A stretch of DNA of 64,000 nt from Membranipora membranacea (Eukaryota; Bryozoa; Gymnolaemata; Cheilostomatida; Membraniporidae): positions 17,842,062-17,906,061 of the forward strand of contig OU612074.1 in assembly GCA_914767715.1 (NCBI GenBank), given 5' to 3'. A program made the translations under genes and the position numbers. This document shows positions 1 through 13,400 of the stretch, in pieces. The notes beneath the pieces were generated by a model. It was not told the origin of the DNA, did no database searches, and saw only the letters and a list, made by a program, of their open reading frames with translations. How positions within the stretch are numbered: the stretch's first letter is position 1; each line of letters begins with the position of its first letter.

Positions 1-454
1 ACAAACTTTTTCTAGGCTAAGAGGCACCATAGCTTATAACAACTTTTATCTTATGCTGTATGCTCAATGGCAAATAAAAGCTGCTACAGGATAAATGGCG
101 GCTTTAATAGCTCCATTAAAATCTTTGTGACGTAGATTCCCATTCGGAAGAAGATCAGTTGATAGATAAAATATTATTTCATCGAATTTGTGACAAGCAA
201 AGGAAAATATTTTCATGGGACTAGTTTTAAGCTATCTGCTTTTCTCTTTGCAGTACACACATGACATTATCAAATGACAAAATTTTAGTTCATATGTATC
301 TCTATGGCAGATTGTGAAGTCTAGGACTATGGTACTCAAATTGTCGGGAGTAATTCATTTCAGAAAGCATCAAATGTGACATTGGATTTGGTATTTCTAT
401 ACATTTACCAATAATTCCTGTTACTGAGAAGAAATGCAAGATGTTGATAAGATC

Positions 455-535
455 AATCAATCAATCAATGGGTCGGTCAATCAATCAATGGGTCGGTCGG
501 TCGGTCGGTCGGTCAGTCAGTCAGTCAGTCAATCA
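455..535. repeat. Tetranucleotide microsatellite (AATC / GGTC / AGTC)n
   Basis: Runs of AATC, GGTC and AGTC units in series. They produce a spurious open frame rich in Ser/Gln/Val/Gly. Confidence 0.9.
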
Positions 536-646
536 ATCATGACTGCTCATAAGAGGAGACAACTCAAAATCTCAATCGAACTTCCCTGTAACTCGTTGAT
601 CTTATCTAAAAAATGGCAATTCAATCTGCCATTATGTTGTGCTTAC

Positions 647-1449
647 TCATTAGCGGGTGCTTCCTTGTATTGTAGATCGTCGTACACGCCTTTAGTAAAC
701 TTCAATTTCAGGGTGGTGATGTGATAAAAGTCATGATAGCGGGTTTCGCAATCCGCGTTAAAGGCTGCAGCATAACGCCATGTCTTAATATTTCCCCCGT
801 TACAACAGACGTTCCCATACACATCCGATCCCTTTTGTATCACAAACTCATTGCAGATGAACTTATCCCGCTCTTCCCAGCTATAACGGTAGGTGCTCTG
901 TTAGGGAAAGTGAGATCAACATTTAATCATCGCCAAACGAAAGACAAATTTTAGCTAAATTTATTACTTGTGTTGTGATGGTATATGTTGGCGGTGATTT
1001 CGGGAGTGAACAGGAAGTGATCATGTGAACATGTGTGTGAGTTGAGAGATCTGTTGAAAATTAGTGCACATCGTCGACTGACAGTCTAAATGTTTTGATC
1101 CCCATGTTCAAAAGTTTTAGTTGCCGAAAATCGCAGCGTGCGAGGATCGATGACCATTCTATACAGTTTCTAATGATTCCTGTTTTTGAGAAGAGCTGTA
1201 AGATGCCGATAAGATAATGATTGCTCATATGAGGAGAAAATGGCAGGGGTTTCGATAGCCAATCATCTGGCACAGCAGGGTAAATTATTGACTACTTACA
1301 ACACACGTCAAAGTAATCTCATCATCCCAGTATGGTGTTGGATACTCTTTGTTGACCATATGCATCATCACCGCTGGATTGGCTGTACTCAATCCAATGC
1401 TTTGCCAAAGTATTGCAAGCTGTAGCCATTTCATGGTCAAATAATGCAT
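647..1449 (-). CDS. 5' part of a secreted Cys-rich protein, paralogue of the large lectin/EGF gene (partial, runs off left edge)
   Basis: Two exons: 1449..1300 (50 codons, ends phase 0 at GTAAGT) and 897..647 (starts phase 0 after a CAG acceptor, ends phase 2 at GTAAGC). The first encodes a signal peptide (hydrophobic WLQLAILWQSIGLS) followed by a stretch ending TLTC; a second Met lies 15 bases downstream. The second carries FICNEF, GNVCC, a TW pair, a Cys-x-Thr-Arg and TTLKLKF. The same order and motifs, with the same exon phases (0 to 0, then 0 to 2), occur in the first two exons of the gene at 36995-4499, so this is a tandem paralogue about 3 kb downstream of that gene's stop. The corresponding third exon would lie beyond base 1. 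Function is unknown. The C...DGY-x-V-x-C spacing in the paralogue hints at an Ig-like fold, but this is only a hint. Confidence 0.7.
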
Positions 1450-1787
1450 TTTTGTAGCATTAACTTTTGCAATCTACATTGTACTTCAACGAACTCATCA
1501 GTCAAGCAGTCAGAGATTCTTATCATTCTTTGAACAACAATGCCACATTCCAATGTACTTTCTTTTCAATTTTTAAATTCCAAGTTGTTTTTCAAAGAAG
1601 CTGGATATATTTTATATTTACTTCATCATTGCCGATCAGAGTGAATGACAAATAAAGACCATGCATAAATGAATAAACAAAAACGAAGCAGTCAGGTGTA
1701 TTTATGAAATATATCGTTGTCTATGAATGATATCCTATTATTGTAGGGTGATCTCGGCTTCCAAAAATTTCTTGCATGGATGATTGT

Positions 1788-1844
1788 AATCACTGATTTA
1801 TAATACATTTATAATGTATTATAATGTATTATAAATCAGTGATT
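1788..1844. repeat. Perfect 22-bp inverted repeat with 13-base loop
   Basis: AATCACTGATTTATAATACATT (1788-1809) and its exact reverse complement (1823-1844). The surrounding TGATTGTAAT also partly pairs. Upstream of the partial paralogue gene. Probably a MITE or cruciform sequence rather than a regulatory site. Confidence 0.7.
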
Positions 1845-3839
1845 GTAATATTCCTTTGCAATACATCTGAAACACAGAATATCAAGATGTATAATTAGCT
1901 CTTCGAGCTTTAGCAAAGAAAGCCTCTCTTCATACTCTTTTTCATGTGGAATCATAGTTCTAGGATGAAATCTTTCGCTGGGGCTTATCTCTCCTCTCTT
2001 AAAGGGGTGAAGATTGAGATGAAAGAGAATGAGGGGAAAACAAAAGTGATTTGAAATGATGAAGTGTGGGAAAGAGTGATAGCCTTGCATCTATAAGGTA
2101 CGAACTAGGAGTATGCTGCCGGGGCAGGAGGTCTGCCTCTACTGTTTATACACTTGAATGACCATTAGATTAACAACACAGGATATTGTCTACTATGAAC
2201 TTTTACTTTATTGGTTTAAAATTTATACTTTAAAAAGACATTTATTGCAAAGTAGCGAACTTTTCAGTGTGAGTTTTAGGTTGAAAGAGGTAGATCAGTT
2301 CAATCCTAGATATCGACTGACATCTACTTGTGCTGCTCTCCCCTTTTATACCCAAAACTCAGACTGTTATTTCAACTTTAATGTTAAGGCTCTTTTCAAA
2401 TGCCTGGTTATTCTAAGGCGGACATGTCCCCATCTCTGTAGGTTGCGGTGCTAATCCGTGCCTTTGACATAGGTAGCTGTCGTTATTTCTGTCTTGACTG
2501 ACCCTGACTTGACCGTATCATTCTGATTCTTACCCTCTGTACTCGGGTAGGAAACCTTAGCTATTGAGAACCTGACTGTTTGGGGCAACTTTGATTAGTT
2601 AGAAGGCCTACTAGCGCCTAGTCTATGCACTTTGCAGGATTTGCTTGGATTTTTCCTCTCATTACTTCTACATTAATCCTACTTCATATAGCCTAGGGTC
2701 CAATAATACACATTGTATGACCTCTTGTCAATGTCATGAATGACCGCCCTTATTTAAAATGAAAGAAATTCTGGCTGACATTTGACTACTTGGCTGTGAA
2801 TATCTCTGCTCATGGGTATCGCCCAAACATGAGGCTACTTTTCCCAGAGTCTGACTGGAAAACTCTCATACCTGGAGCAATTTAGTAGGTGGCATGAATC
2901 GAAATCAATAGATATTGCAGTTTTAGTGCTCCCCTTGATTAACTTATAACACTCAAGAGCAGACAACTCCAGCAAGATCCCGCAATGTCTGGGGGGCTCA
3001 GACTAACTAGTGCCAAGCCTTGTGAGGTTTTGCCCTGACTTGCTTATCCCCTATTAACTGTCTCTGCAGGTCACGTTTTTAATAATGATAGAGGTTGTCT
3101 TGTCTAGGGTCATGGCCTAGCTCTAAACAGATGGTAATATGCATTAAAAAGGATCCTGGTCCTGGCATTTCTTATTGTATGCCTGGTTCCAAATAAAGAA
3201 AAAAAGTATTTGACAAGCAAAGATAAAAATCCCTTATACAAGTGATTTGAATGCACGTAAGTTATGAGATTGCCGCAAACTGGGCACCGATCTAATGAGA
3301 TCAACTCTAGAGCACCACGTGTTATGGAATACATTTGCAGCCCAAATGTGTTGACACCTATTGTCTGGTACCTACACTGTCATTATGGTTGCAGTCGCAT
3401 TGATATAAACTATTGTGAAGTTGTCCGTTCAGAAATAAGATTGGGCATATGTTCGAACAGTATCAGATGCAGTAGCTGCCTCTTTGAAGCATTGATTAGC
3501 ATGTTAGTCTTGCCTGTCACCTCCGTTACCTGATCTAGTGGGGTCTGGAGCTGACTGTCTGACTTTTAGAACAAGGTATTCAATGCGGGGCAATGTCTTC
3601 TGCATGCTTAGCGATGTCCCAACCAGGCTCTATGTTGAGGTCGTCTTTGTTACTAAGCCATAACCAGTTACCGAGTTTGGATGCTCGAGGAGCTCGAATA
3701 ATATCTCTGAGTAGGATGATTCGATGTTCAGCCTCACCCAGTACTCTGTATTTTGCTCAAGATGTCACTGATCAGGGTAAATAACCCAGTGTTATTGAGT
3801 AATCTATAACAATATGTGGGCCATTAAGTCAAGTGCGTG

Positions 3840-4095
3840 TTGACAATTCAACAAATGCAGCGTTACATGACTGGTGTGCAGGCTTAATATTCACACTCGT
3901 CATGAATGTTGCAGGTTCGAATCCCGGTCACTACCCATGCTGTTAATGGAGGTAAGCTCTTCATATATAACCCTAGCTTGCCCACCCCTACCTTGTACAG
4001 GGGTGCGCTAAAAAGATGTGATGACTCTTAATCTTGTCATCATATTCTCATATGCTCCGAAAGGGGCCTTGAATGGCAATAAAGTTGTTATTATT
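3840..4095 (+). repeat. tRNA-derived SINE, family 1 (copy 1)
   Basis: Contains the RNA polymerase III B box GGTTCGAATCCCGGTCACTA at 3914. Its 3' body (CCTAGCTTGCCCACCCCTAC, TGTACAGGGGTGCGCTAAA) and ending GGCAATAAAGTTGTTATTAT are shared with 40193-40430 on the other strand. The A-box half is degraded. Not a functional tRNA. Confidence 0.7.
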
Positions 4096-4295
4096 ATATA
4101 TATATACATTATATTATATTATTTTCACCATATCAATTCTTATATATATATTTGATATATTATATCAATTCACATACCTTAACAAATTTATTTTATTTTC
4201 CTTTTTCTCTTGGCATATAACGAAAAGCGGTTTTTTACTTACAAATGATTGTGATGCCAATATATATATTATATTATATTATATTATATTACAAT
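4085..4295. repeat. TA/TATAT-rich low-complexity region
   Basis: Interrupted TATAT and TATTA runs on both sides of a short unique stretch, directly after a SINE. It lies downstream of the large gene's stop. Confidence 0.8.
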
Positions 4296-4498
4296 GAAGC
4301 GTAACATAGCATGTATGGTTGTCTTGGATTCTAACCAGTTTATGACTTCAGCCGCTGAATGATGACGTGTTCTGTTATTTTCTCGATGTGATGTTTAGTA
4401 GAAAATTCAGCCTATGTGGTACTGATTGATATACATAACATATATACACACATAAACCTATATATATATTCAAATTTATATATATATAGAGCAATATT

Positions 4499-7400
4499 CT
4501 AAATTAGTCTTAGAACTCTAGATTGATACCAAAAACCTGATTCTGTCACAATCACTTTAACAGTATCGTGATTGTGCATCCAAGTGAAATTATAGGCTGG
4601 TGTGAATTGATTTGATGGATTTGTGAATGAATTTTGAAAGGTTTTATTTTGAATGATTTTAGGAAGTAAGGGCGAAAAGAAGACAATGAAATGAGAACAT
4701 TTCACAAAGACTAACATGCTTGCCAACGAAAAAATGATCTAGGCTTGTCCTGAAATCAGCTGTTTTATCTTGGCCATAATTAGGGAAATATCGCTTATCT
4801 CTCTCTTACTAATAAGATCATCGGAGGCTATGAAGTCCAATTCAAGAGACTGTGACCCACATCTACAATAATGAAATCAAAGATACTCAAATAAAACAGC
4901 AATACATTTCGTTTTAAATTTTAATTATGACAATTTATAAACTTTATGCTTGTTTTTTCATGATATTCATTCATTCAGAAATTTTATTTCCTGTCTGGAT
5001 TGTTATGATGTGTTTATGAGATTAATCATGGAAGGTCATAATAAGTTTGGAAGTTTGGACTTTACTTCACAGGCCCGTAGTTCTAGGGAAAGCAGGGCTG
5101 CTCCGCCTCCCCTAGAAAGAAAATGGCCTAAAAATGCTATAAATGAATATTCCATGTCAGATTCAGCTCATTTGGAACTTCCATTTGCTATTTATATAAT
5201 TAAATTGCTTTGGAGGGGTTTGCAATATCCAACCTGGGGCCACTTCACACGAGGTTTTTGCGCCTCCCCTAAGATATTTCCTAGACTACGGACCTGCTTC
5301 ATATTCCTCTTCATTACTCATCACCCGTGCCAGATTAATGATGGCTCTGAATATGTACTTTATTGTCGCCATTTTGTATAATACATTGTGGTGTCACTGT
5401 TATATTAACAATTTTCCCTCTGCATCAAAACATTCACCAATTCTATCTATGATTGGATTTAGTTACTTGGTCTTCTGATCCGATATATAGATTGCTTGTT
5501 AGATGAAACAATTAGTTTTACGACATTCTGCGTACAAATTATTTGCCATTCAGCCTGCATTGTCAATACTAATTTTGTGATATTGATGTATTCATATATC
5601 AAAAGCAATTGAATAACTAATTAATCAATTGATTCGTTACTTTATTGATTGATCAACTGATTGATTGCATTCAATCACAGACTATACATAAACAGATACA
5701 TGTACTCCATACTATGTGTTAGTTCGACACCTTGTCTAAGCTATTGGGCATGTGGGACTCATCACATCTTTAACCCCAAAAATAAGATAATACAGAGAAT
5801 TGTTCGATGAAACAGAAACAAAATGGAAAAATGTAGTATCAATCATCACGTCAACCGCTCAGAATATGGTTTGTGACATCCATTGAATTCCATATCTGGA
5901 ATAGCATCATTAGCTTTCTTTTGCAAAACAAAGGGCTTGCAAAAAAAGCAGTCCCTTGTAGCATTCTAGAAACGCCCAAAATCATCAAAGCTGAAGGTAA
6001 TTTATAACTTTTTGCAGATTTGTAGATGAGACAATTTCCAAGGCTATGATATTCATGCTAGTAGGGACAGCCAATCAAACAACGTTAGATCAGTCCCTGT
6101 GTTGAGTGTTCTTATGGTATAAGGTTATGATACTATTTCCATTCCATGAGAAGAATTTAATTCAATGGTGACATCACAATGTATAATAAAAAATGGCGAC
6201 AATAAAGTACATATCCAGAGTTATCATTAATTGATCTATCAATCAGGCATGGGTGAGGAAGAAGATGAATAATGAAGAAGAAATTAAATGATATTGCTTT
6301 TTAAACAATCCTACAGAGTTCTGAATTTTTTCCATTTTTGTTCATGTCTACTTTTAAGGCCAGTGTTTTCACTGAATTTCACAACATGCTTTCTTGTCTG
6401 TGATATGTAATAAATCAGTCAATGAAGTAAAAGTCCCAACTCACTATGACCTTCCACGAGTAATCTCATAAACAAAACATTACACATATACTTACAGATT
6501 TACAAGTTGATCCTCACCATCAACATCTTTAGTTTTGAAAGCAATAGATTCAATTGACTGTGAACCTGCCTTTGGGGGATCACATTCTTCATGGGACAGT
6601 TTAATCGTTCCTTCCAAATATTCTGTAAATGTGAAATGAAATTAATACACACGTTACTCAGAGCATATAGAGCTATAAATATGAAATGTTTTTATGGGAA
6701 ACAATCGAATTACAAATCCATTACATATTCAGCTTTGTCGTCATCGTGAGAAAATGTTCAGCTTGCTATTTAAAATCTTGACTTGTTGACAGACCTTTAG
6801 AAGTGACAGTCATTTGGGTGTCAGCATTGGAGTATATAACAGAATATGTTCCCGCCGGCAGTGGAATAGATCTTGTAATCTTAAATTTTCCTGAAAGGGC
6901 AAATGTGGCAATGGCTATTACAATGAAAATATTTCTGATTAAAATCATAACAGTAGTTTTATCATTTTATGTTTTTCTGCCTGAATTGTCTACACTTTCC
7001 TAAGTGCAGGTATGATCTAAGTAATATACTGAACACAAAGTAAAAAATCTAGCATCAATCGTTTCTAAATAATATTCTGAAGTGATAGCAATTGAAAGAA
7101 ATTGAAAGAAAGTAGGTTTTCAGTATTCAAAAAATAAATTTGGGGTCATTTTCACATTCACTATTATGTTTCTTGTTGTTGTTCCAGTTGTGTTCATGCA
7201 ATGAATAGATAATGATGTACGGTGATCGAACATAAAAGGAGATTCAGTTCATCATAGCTGGTCTTAGATTGGACAGGAAGATTGCACCTTGGGATCAAAA
7301 AGGTGAACAAAAAGATGGTAACAAATTAATAAGTTACAAACAAACCGCAAGTTTCACCAGACCATTCGCTAGTGCACACACATATAGCTCCCTCTGCACT

Positions 7401-10400
7401 GCTAATACATTGACCGCCATTCAAACATAGATCTTTATAACAGTGGCTGTCTCTATCAGTGCAGTTAACTCCGGTCCATTGAGGATCACACCAGCACTCT
7501 ATGCCCGAATCGTAAATAACGTGACATTGGCCATTACCTCTGCAACTTTCAGAAGTGCACCTCTCTATACCTAGATATGGAAAAAGTGGAAAACTGAAAA
7601 TACAGAAACTGGAAACAGTAAAATTGATTGTGGAGGAATCATGTTTGTGGTGTCATTTGGGTGTTCTCAGTCTTATTTAGAAATCTGCTAAAAAGTTCAT
7701 GTAAAACATTTTATGGTCCAGTTTCAAGTCAGTTTCACTCATAGTTGAGATTGGATGGTACTAAAAAGCACTACTTTGTTTATAATATCATTAAAATATA
7801 TCTTTCTAGTACCTTCACATCTTAACATGGCTGACTATCAGTTGAAACTGGCTCACTTGCTGTCAATAACCTTTAATAGTAATTTTCAAAATGAATTTCG
7901 TGAATAGTACAAACAAAAATTGATAACAATAACCATCAATTGTCAGGAAACTGCAGTGCTTGAGGGCATGAATAGTTCAGTGAAACATTTTTTTTAGACA
8001 TTTAATCATTTTAGTGGAGAAATTAGGTCGTATACCTAGATGACAGAGTCCGATTGAATGAAGGGAATTTGAAAATTGGTGAACTGGGCAAATGTGAAAT
8101 TCTAGAGAAATAGTTATGAAAAAAAAAGCTCAGACAAAATGTATATATATGCTGTATCATTTATCATTGGGTTTGGAATAACATAGCAATAGGGAGTTTG
8201 ATAGCAAGTTGAAAGTGACTTATTGTGGCAAGTCATAGGAAGTCATTTGACTTTAGTGCATTATTTGACTTGAAATGAATTTTTTATGAAACAGATCATA
8301 GATAATTGAGAAAAAAGATTGAATTTGACTTGACTCGGAATTGACACGAAATTTCAACAATGCGGGATATTTGTTTATTTATTACATTGAACTTCACCTT
8401 AGACCAAGCAAGCACTACTTTATCACAGGACTTTTTCATATTGTTGAACATCTTTGAAAATGACCATTTTTGGGGCTACACAAAATCTATTAGAAATTGT
8501 CCCCCCTACATACTCATCTCATTCACATGAGTTTTTTACAATAACATTATATACATAACTCTAGGTTGTGTAGGGGGACAGTTTCTAGCACTATAAATCA
8601 TTTTAACCCAGAAGAGTAGTAGTTTTTAGTGTAAAATATTGCAGACCTAGCTGGGACCATTATAAATGGTCTTCTTGTTACCTTTAATGTTGTCATTTTT
8701 TAGAATAAAAAACCATAGGTTAGAATTTGAGGTTTTTGGTAGTCAAGTGTTTTCTTTAGACAAAGCAAAGTTGGCAATATGGTACTTGCTGTCTTGACAT
8801 GTGGTGCCTGTCCATCCATCTTTACAATCACATGTAAATGTACCGTACTCATCCGGTCTGCAGATCCCGTTCTGTGTGCATGGGCTTGAGTCACAGATTG
8901 CTGCAACAGTGAAACATGTGTAAGAATCCTAGTCTTGATAATAAACCTAGACAGGACACTGTATGGAGCATTAGCATTGAGGCAGTGAGGCACTTAATCA
9001 TGATGACGCGACGTCACTGGAGGGTGTAGAAACAGTGATTTTTACTCATAGCTATCATTGATTTACCGTTCCCAGCTCGGGTTAAATGTTGATAACTCAA
9101 CTGGCTTCAATCGAAATTTAAGTTTGAAAATTGCAATAGATTTGGCAGCTTCTGGCAATCACTTTGATAGTCTGTTCAGCTTCGTAGCTCAAATATTATC
9201 AAAAAAGCAAGCTATGCAAAACAGTACATAGACTCAAAGCTATAACTTTTTTTTGCAGTTTCAGCCCTGATTCTAAGTTTATTTCCTATCGATTTGGATG
9301 GGATTTTGAGTTTGAAAATTGCAATAGATTCAGCAGCTTCTTTTGATCATATTGATAGTTTATTTAGCTTCGTAGCTCAAATATTATCAAAAAAGCAAGC
9401 TATTGAAAACGGTGCATAGACTCAAAGCTATAACTTTTTTTTGCAGTTTCAGCCCTGATTTTAAGTTTATTTCTTATCAATTTGGATGGGATTTTGAGTT
9501 TGAAAATTGCAATAGATTCAGCAGCTTCTTTTGATCATATTGATAGTTTATTTAGCTTCGTAGCTCAAATATTATCAAAAAAGCAAGCTATTGAAAACGG
9601 TGCATAGACTCAAAGCTATAATTTTGTCCTGATTAAATGCTTATATCTCAACCAATTTTGATGGAATTTTGAGTTTGAAAATTGCAATAGATTCAGAAGC
9701 TTTTGAAGATTATTTTGAAGGTATATTTAGCTGGAAAAGTATAACCAGGGAGTTTTGGACTTTCCTCGTTGGTATAAGCAAACAAGCGAGCAATTGAAAA
9801 CTAATAATGACACAATTATTGGCTGATGGAAAGGGGTAGCAAAGAAGAAAGTCCTGAACTCCCTGGTTATACTTGAGCTACAAGGCAGAAAAGACCATCA
9901 AAATGATCTTCACAAGCTACTGAACCTATCGTAATTTTCAAACTCAAAATTCCAACAGAATTGTTTGAAATATAAGCATTTAATCAGGACTGAAACTACA
10001 AAAAAAAATATAGCATTAAGTCTATGCACTATCTTGCTCTTTTGATAAAATTTGAGCTATGGAGCTAAGCCGACTATCAAAGTGATTGCCAGAAGCTGCT
10101 GAATCTATTGCAACTTTCAAACTTAAATTCCGATTGAAGCCAGTTGAGTTATCAATATTTAACCCGAGCTGGGAACGGTAAATCAATGATAGCTATGAGT
10201 AAAAATCACTGTTTCTACACCCTCCAGTGACGTCGCGTCACCATAATAGTGCCTCACTTCATCCAGGGAGGTCAAACTCCTTGCTTCATCTATATACAGT
10301 GTCCTTTCTAGGTTTATTATTAAGTCTATGGTAAGAATTAACAAAATCAAATTTCTTCAAGCTATTTTTTACACTGAAATCAATCGAAAACAAAGTATCA

Positions 10401-13400
10401 AGTTTCCTATTGCATTACCAAATTTCAGGTTATCTATCCATCTACAAAGCTATGACAACTCCTAAATAGTTTACCACATTTGTTTGCCACAAGGAAGTCG
10501 CGTCTATTGAATTGTGAGAAATCAAAAATCACCAGTCCTTTGATAGATTGCCTGATGAATTAAAAAATTCACTTGATTGTTTTACTGTTATAATTGCTGT
10601 GCATGGTCTCATATGTTCTAGTGACTTGAGCGGCAAATACAAAATATATATCATATCATTATGTAAGGAGGAAAGACTTTTCTCTAGCATTAGATGGTAA
10701 CTGAATTTTGAAGCTCATTATATATTTTCAAATGGCATGAAATGAGGTCTCTTACTATCATTGTTTGTTTCCTCTACTGGAATAAACTCCGGCTCTCTCA
10801 TATCCGGATTTGGGTCTGGAGCTCCTCTCCATTGAGAACATTGAGGACCCGTCCAATGTGCGTCACATTTACATTGTGCGCCAGTCTCAAACAGATTCAC
10901 ACAAGTTCCATTACCACAGCTAAACTCAGCAGTTTTGCAATCGTCCACTCCTGAAAGATTCATTTTTTATTCTCGCTAATGATGCGACAGATTATTGTCT
11001 GTGTGAGGGTGAATATATGTCGTGTTGTTATAATTGAAAGAATATTGAGGTCGAGGTCGATTGTTCAAGAAAAGGATAAAGGGTGTTTAAAAACAATAGA
11101 GAACACTGTACCCTTACAGTTTTTGGTCAACAATAATTTCATCACCTCCTAAGAGTTAGAAATAACCCTGCATCTAATCAGCTGGGAGGACTAAATATTT
11201 AAGCTCACTTATATTTCATTAGTGGCGCTGCAATTCACTCCAATTATTTTACAAATTGTGATAATTACTGCGCCAATTTATGTAATTTCAATGCGCGGGT
11301 CAGAGGTAGAAAGTTGAAAAGTGACTCTTACGATTTCCACATGTGGCACCAGACCAGCCCACTGAGCACTCACACTTGAGTCTACCATCACTGTCGATAG
11401 TACATGTTGAGCCATGCTGGCAAGGGTTAGGGAAGCACACAGATAAGTCAACATCATCATCATCTTCTTCCGGCTCGACCTCATCTAGAAAAGAGGATAA
11501 TTAAGAAACTGAATAAATTTTAATACTGTGTATATCTCCACAAGAGCATAAAGATGTGAGATCTCAAGTTCTCACAGCTCAGGCTCAGGATATTTCAGGG
11601 AGCTTGATGGAAGCAGAGATGCATAACATACATGGTCAACCACTCTACACATAAATCTCTTTGAAATTGTTGGACTGTAACCTTAAAAAGCTCATCACAT
11701 TTTTTATTTTAATTAAATTATGTTGATTGAGCGATCAAAAAGCAAAATCCAATCTCCATTTGTTGATGAAATTGGGTGTTGTGTACGCATTATGTATAAG
11801 TAAATTAATTTTACAAACAAAAAAGTTAAAAACCGATCTCCGCTTATTGATGAAATGGGGAGTGTTGTAAGTATTATGTGTCATTAAATCACTTTTATCA
11901 ATCAGCGACTCCATCTCTCCACTTTCTTAGAGAATCAAGGTTTTTGTACAATTCATTTATAGGTTGAATTATTTTTATAAGACTATAAGTCAAAATCCAA
12001 TCTCTGTCTTTTCAATAGGAATCCACAGATCTTGGCATTTTTATTTTCAAAATCGAAGTGATTGATGGGCAAATGCAATCCCGCTTTTGGCCCATGCCTA
12101 ATCACAGTGATGAACACTGGTGCATAAAAAACTGGGTGAACATCAAGGCTGGTCAGTCCTGGTTGGAGAGCTCTTGGAACTCGTTTTACTGGTAGGGTAT
12201 AGATTGATTTTTCGGTATCTAACTTAGTTTATTGTTCAAGAATTAAAATTTTAATGTCGAAAAGGCATCTCAAATATGAGTCATTAGTAAATTGAGTTAA
12301 CGCGAAAAGCAAATGTTCTAGATAAAGTTAAGTAGATAAACGAAACACTTTTTGTACGGAGTTGCCCTCTTCCTCAACAGGAAGGGGCCAACTGGTCTTT
12401 GGGTAGTTTTTAACAAGCTTTGATAGGATCACTTGATAAGATATAGTCTGCCAAATTGAAAGTTTATATATAGTTAAGGCGGATCAGGAAAAAAGTTTAC
12501 AATAGGCCTGTCACTATTGTAAAGTGTTGCGGGACAGTTCACAATATTGTAAAGAGTCTCGTGGTCATTACTATTCACTAAATTGCAATCATTATCACAA
12601 TACTATGCTTCCAATTTTCCATTCACCATTTTTATGAACTTTTCTTTTCCGAGCACCTGTTTACCATTTTTTACCTTATGATTGTCTTTTTAACAGGGTA
12701 TGACAGCATTTAATAAATCTACATTATCAAGAAATAGTCACATACAATAATATGCTGAGTTAGAGATAAAAGCAGCCATCCCAACTCAAATATAAGGAAC
12801 TTGCCATTTACACATCTCTGCCCAGTCTTTCCAGGAAGGCAAATGCATACAAAGCCTGCGATCCCGTTATAACAAGTACCGCCAATCTTGCATGGCTTTA
12901 TGTGACAACCTTTGATATCACCACACTTTGATATTTCTGTCAGAAAAGAAATTAGACATCACAGCTAGGCACAAAAGTCTTATGAATAGAATTAAGTTTG
13001 TTTCACATTTATTACTTCAATCAATCAGCATCCGGAACAGAGGTCAAAGTTGAAGGTAAATATTGCGCATCAAACTATCACTTCCACAGCATCCTATATT
13101 ACAGGGCCGTAGTTTAGAAAAAATTGTAGGGGAGGCAAAAGTCTGAGGCGAGTCCAAAGCAGCACCAGTAACCTCCTCTTCAAGAACTTTAAGCCGTATA
13201 ATAAGCAAATGAAAATCCCATAGGAGCTGATTGATCAATTAGAGTGTTTTTAGGCCACTGTATTTGGCTTTCCAAGGGAGGCAGTGCCTCCCTGACTAAT
13301 CTAGAACTACGGCCCTGTATTATATGAAAATAAAATAAATTGAGCTGATACCATAATAAGGGTCAAGCACTGCTGTCTGGAACCATGGTCTACTACGGGC

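Larger units (their letters stand above)
1450..4498. other. Intergenic region between the two tandem paralogues
   Basis: Holds the 1788-1844 hairpin, a family 1 SINE and the TA-rich stretch 4085-4295. The part 2100-3800 has no exon or repeat that I recognise. Confidence 0.5.

Noticed and set aside
434-724. 96-codon plus-strand frame at the left edge
   Set aside because: Begins in the tetranucleotide repeat and then runs antisense to a well-supported coding exon.
1836-2090. 84-codon minus-strand frame between the two paralogues
   Set aside because: Starts next to the hairpin and has no acceptor or phase match to either gene.
13044-13238. Minus-strand frame of 64 codons
   Set aside because: Lies inside and across the end of a MITE; composition is not protein-like.
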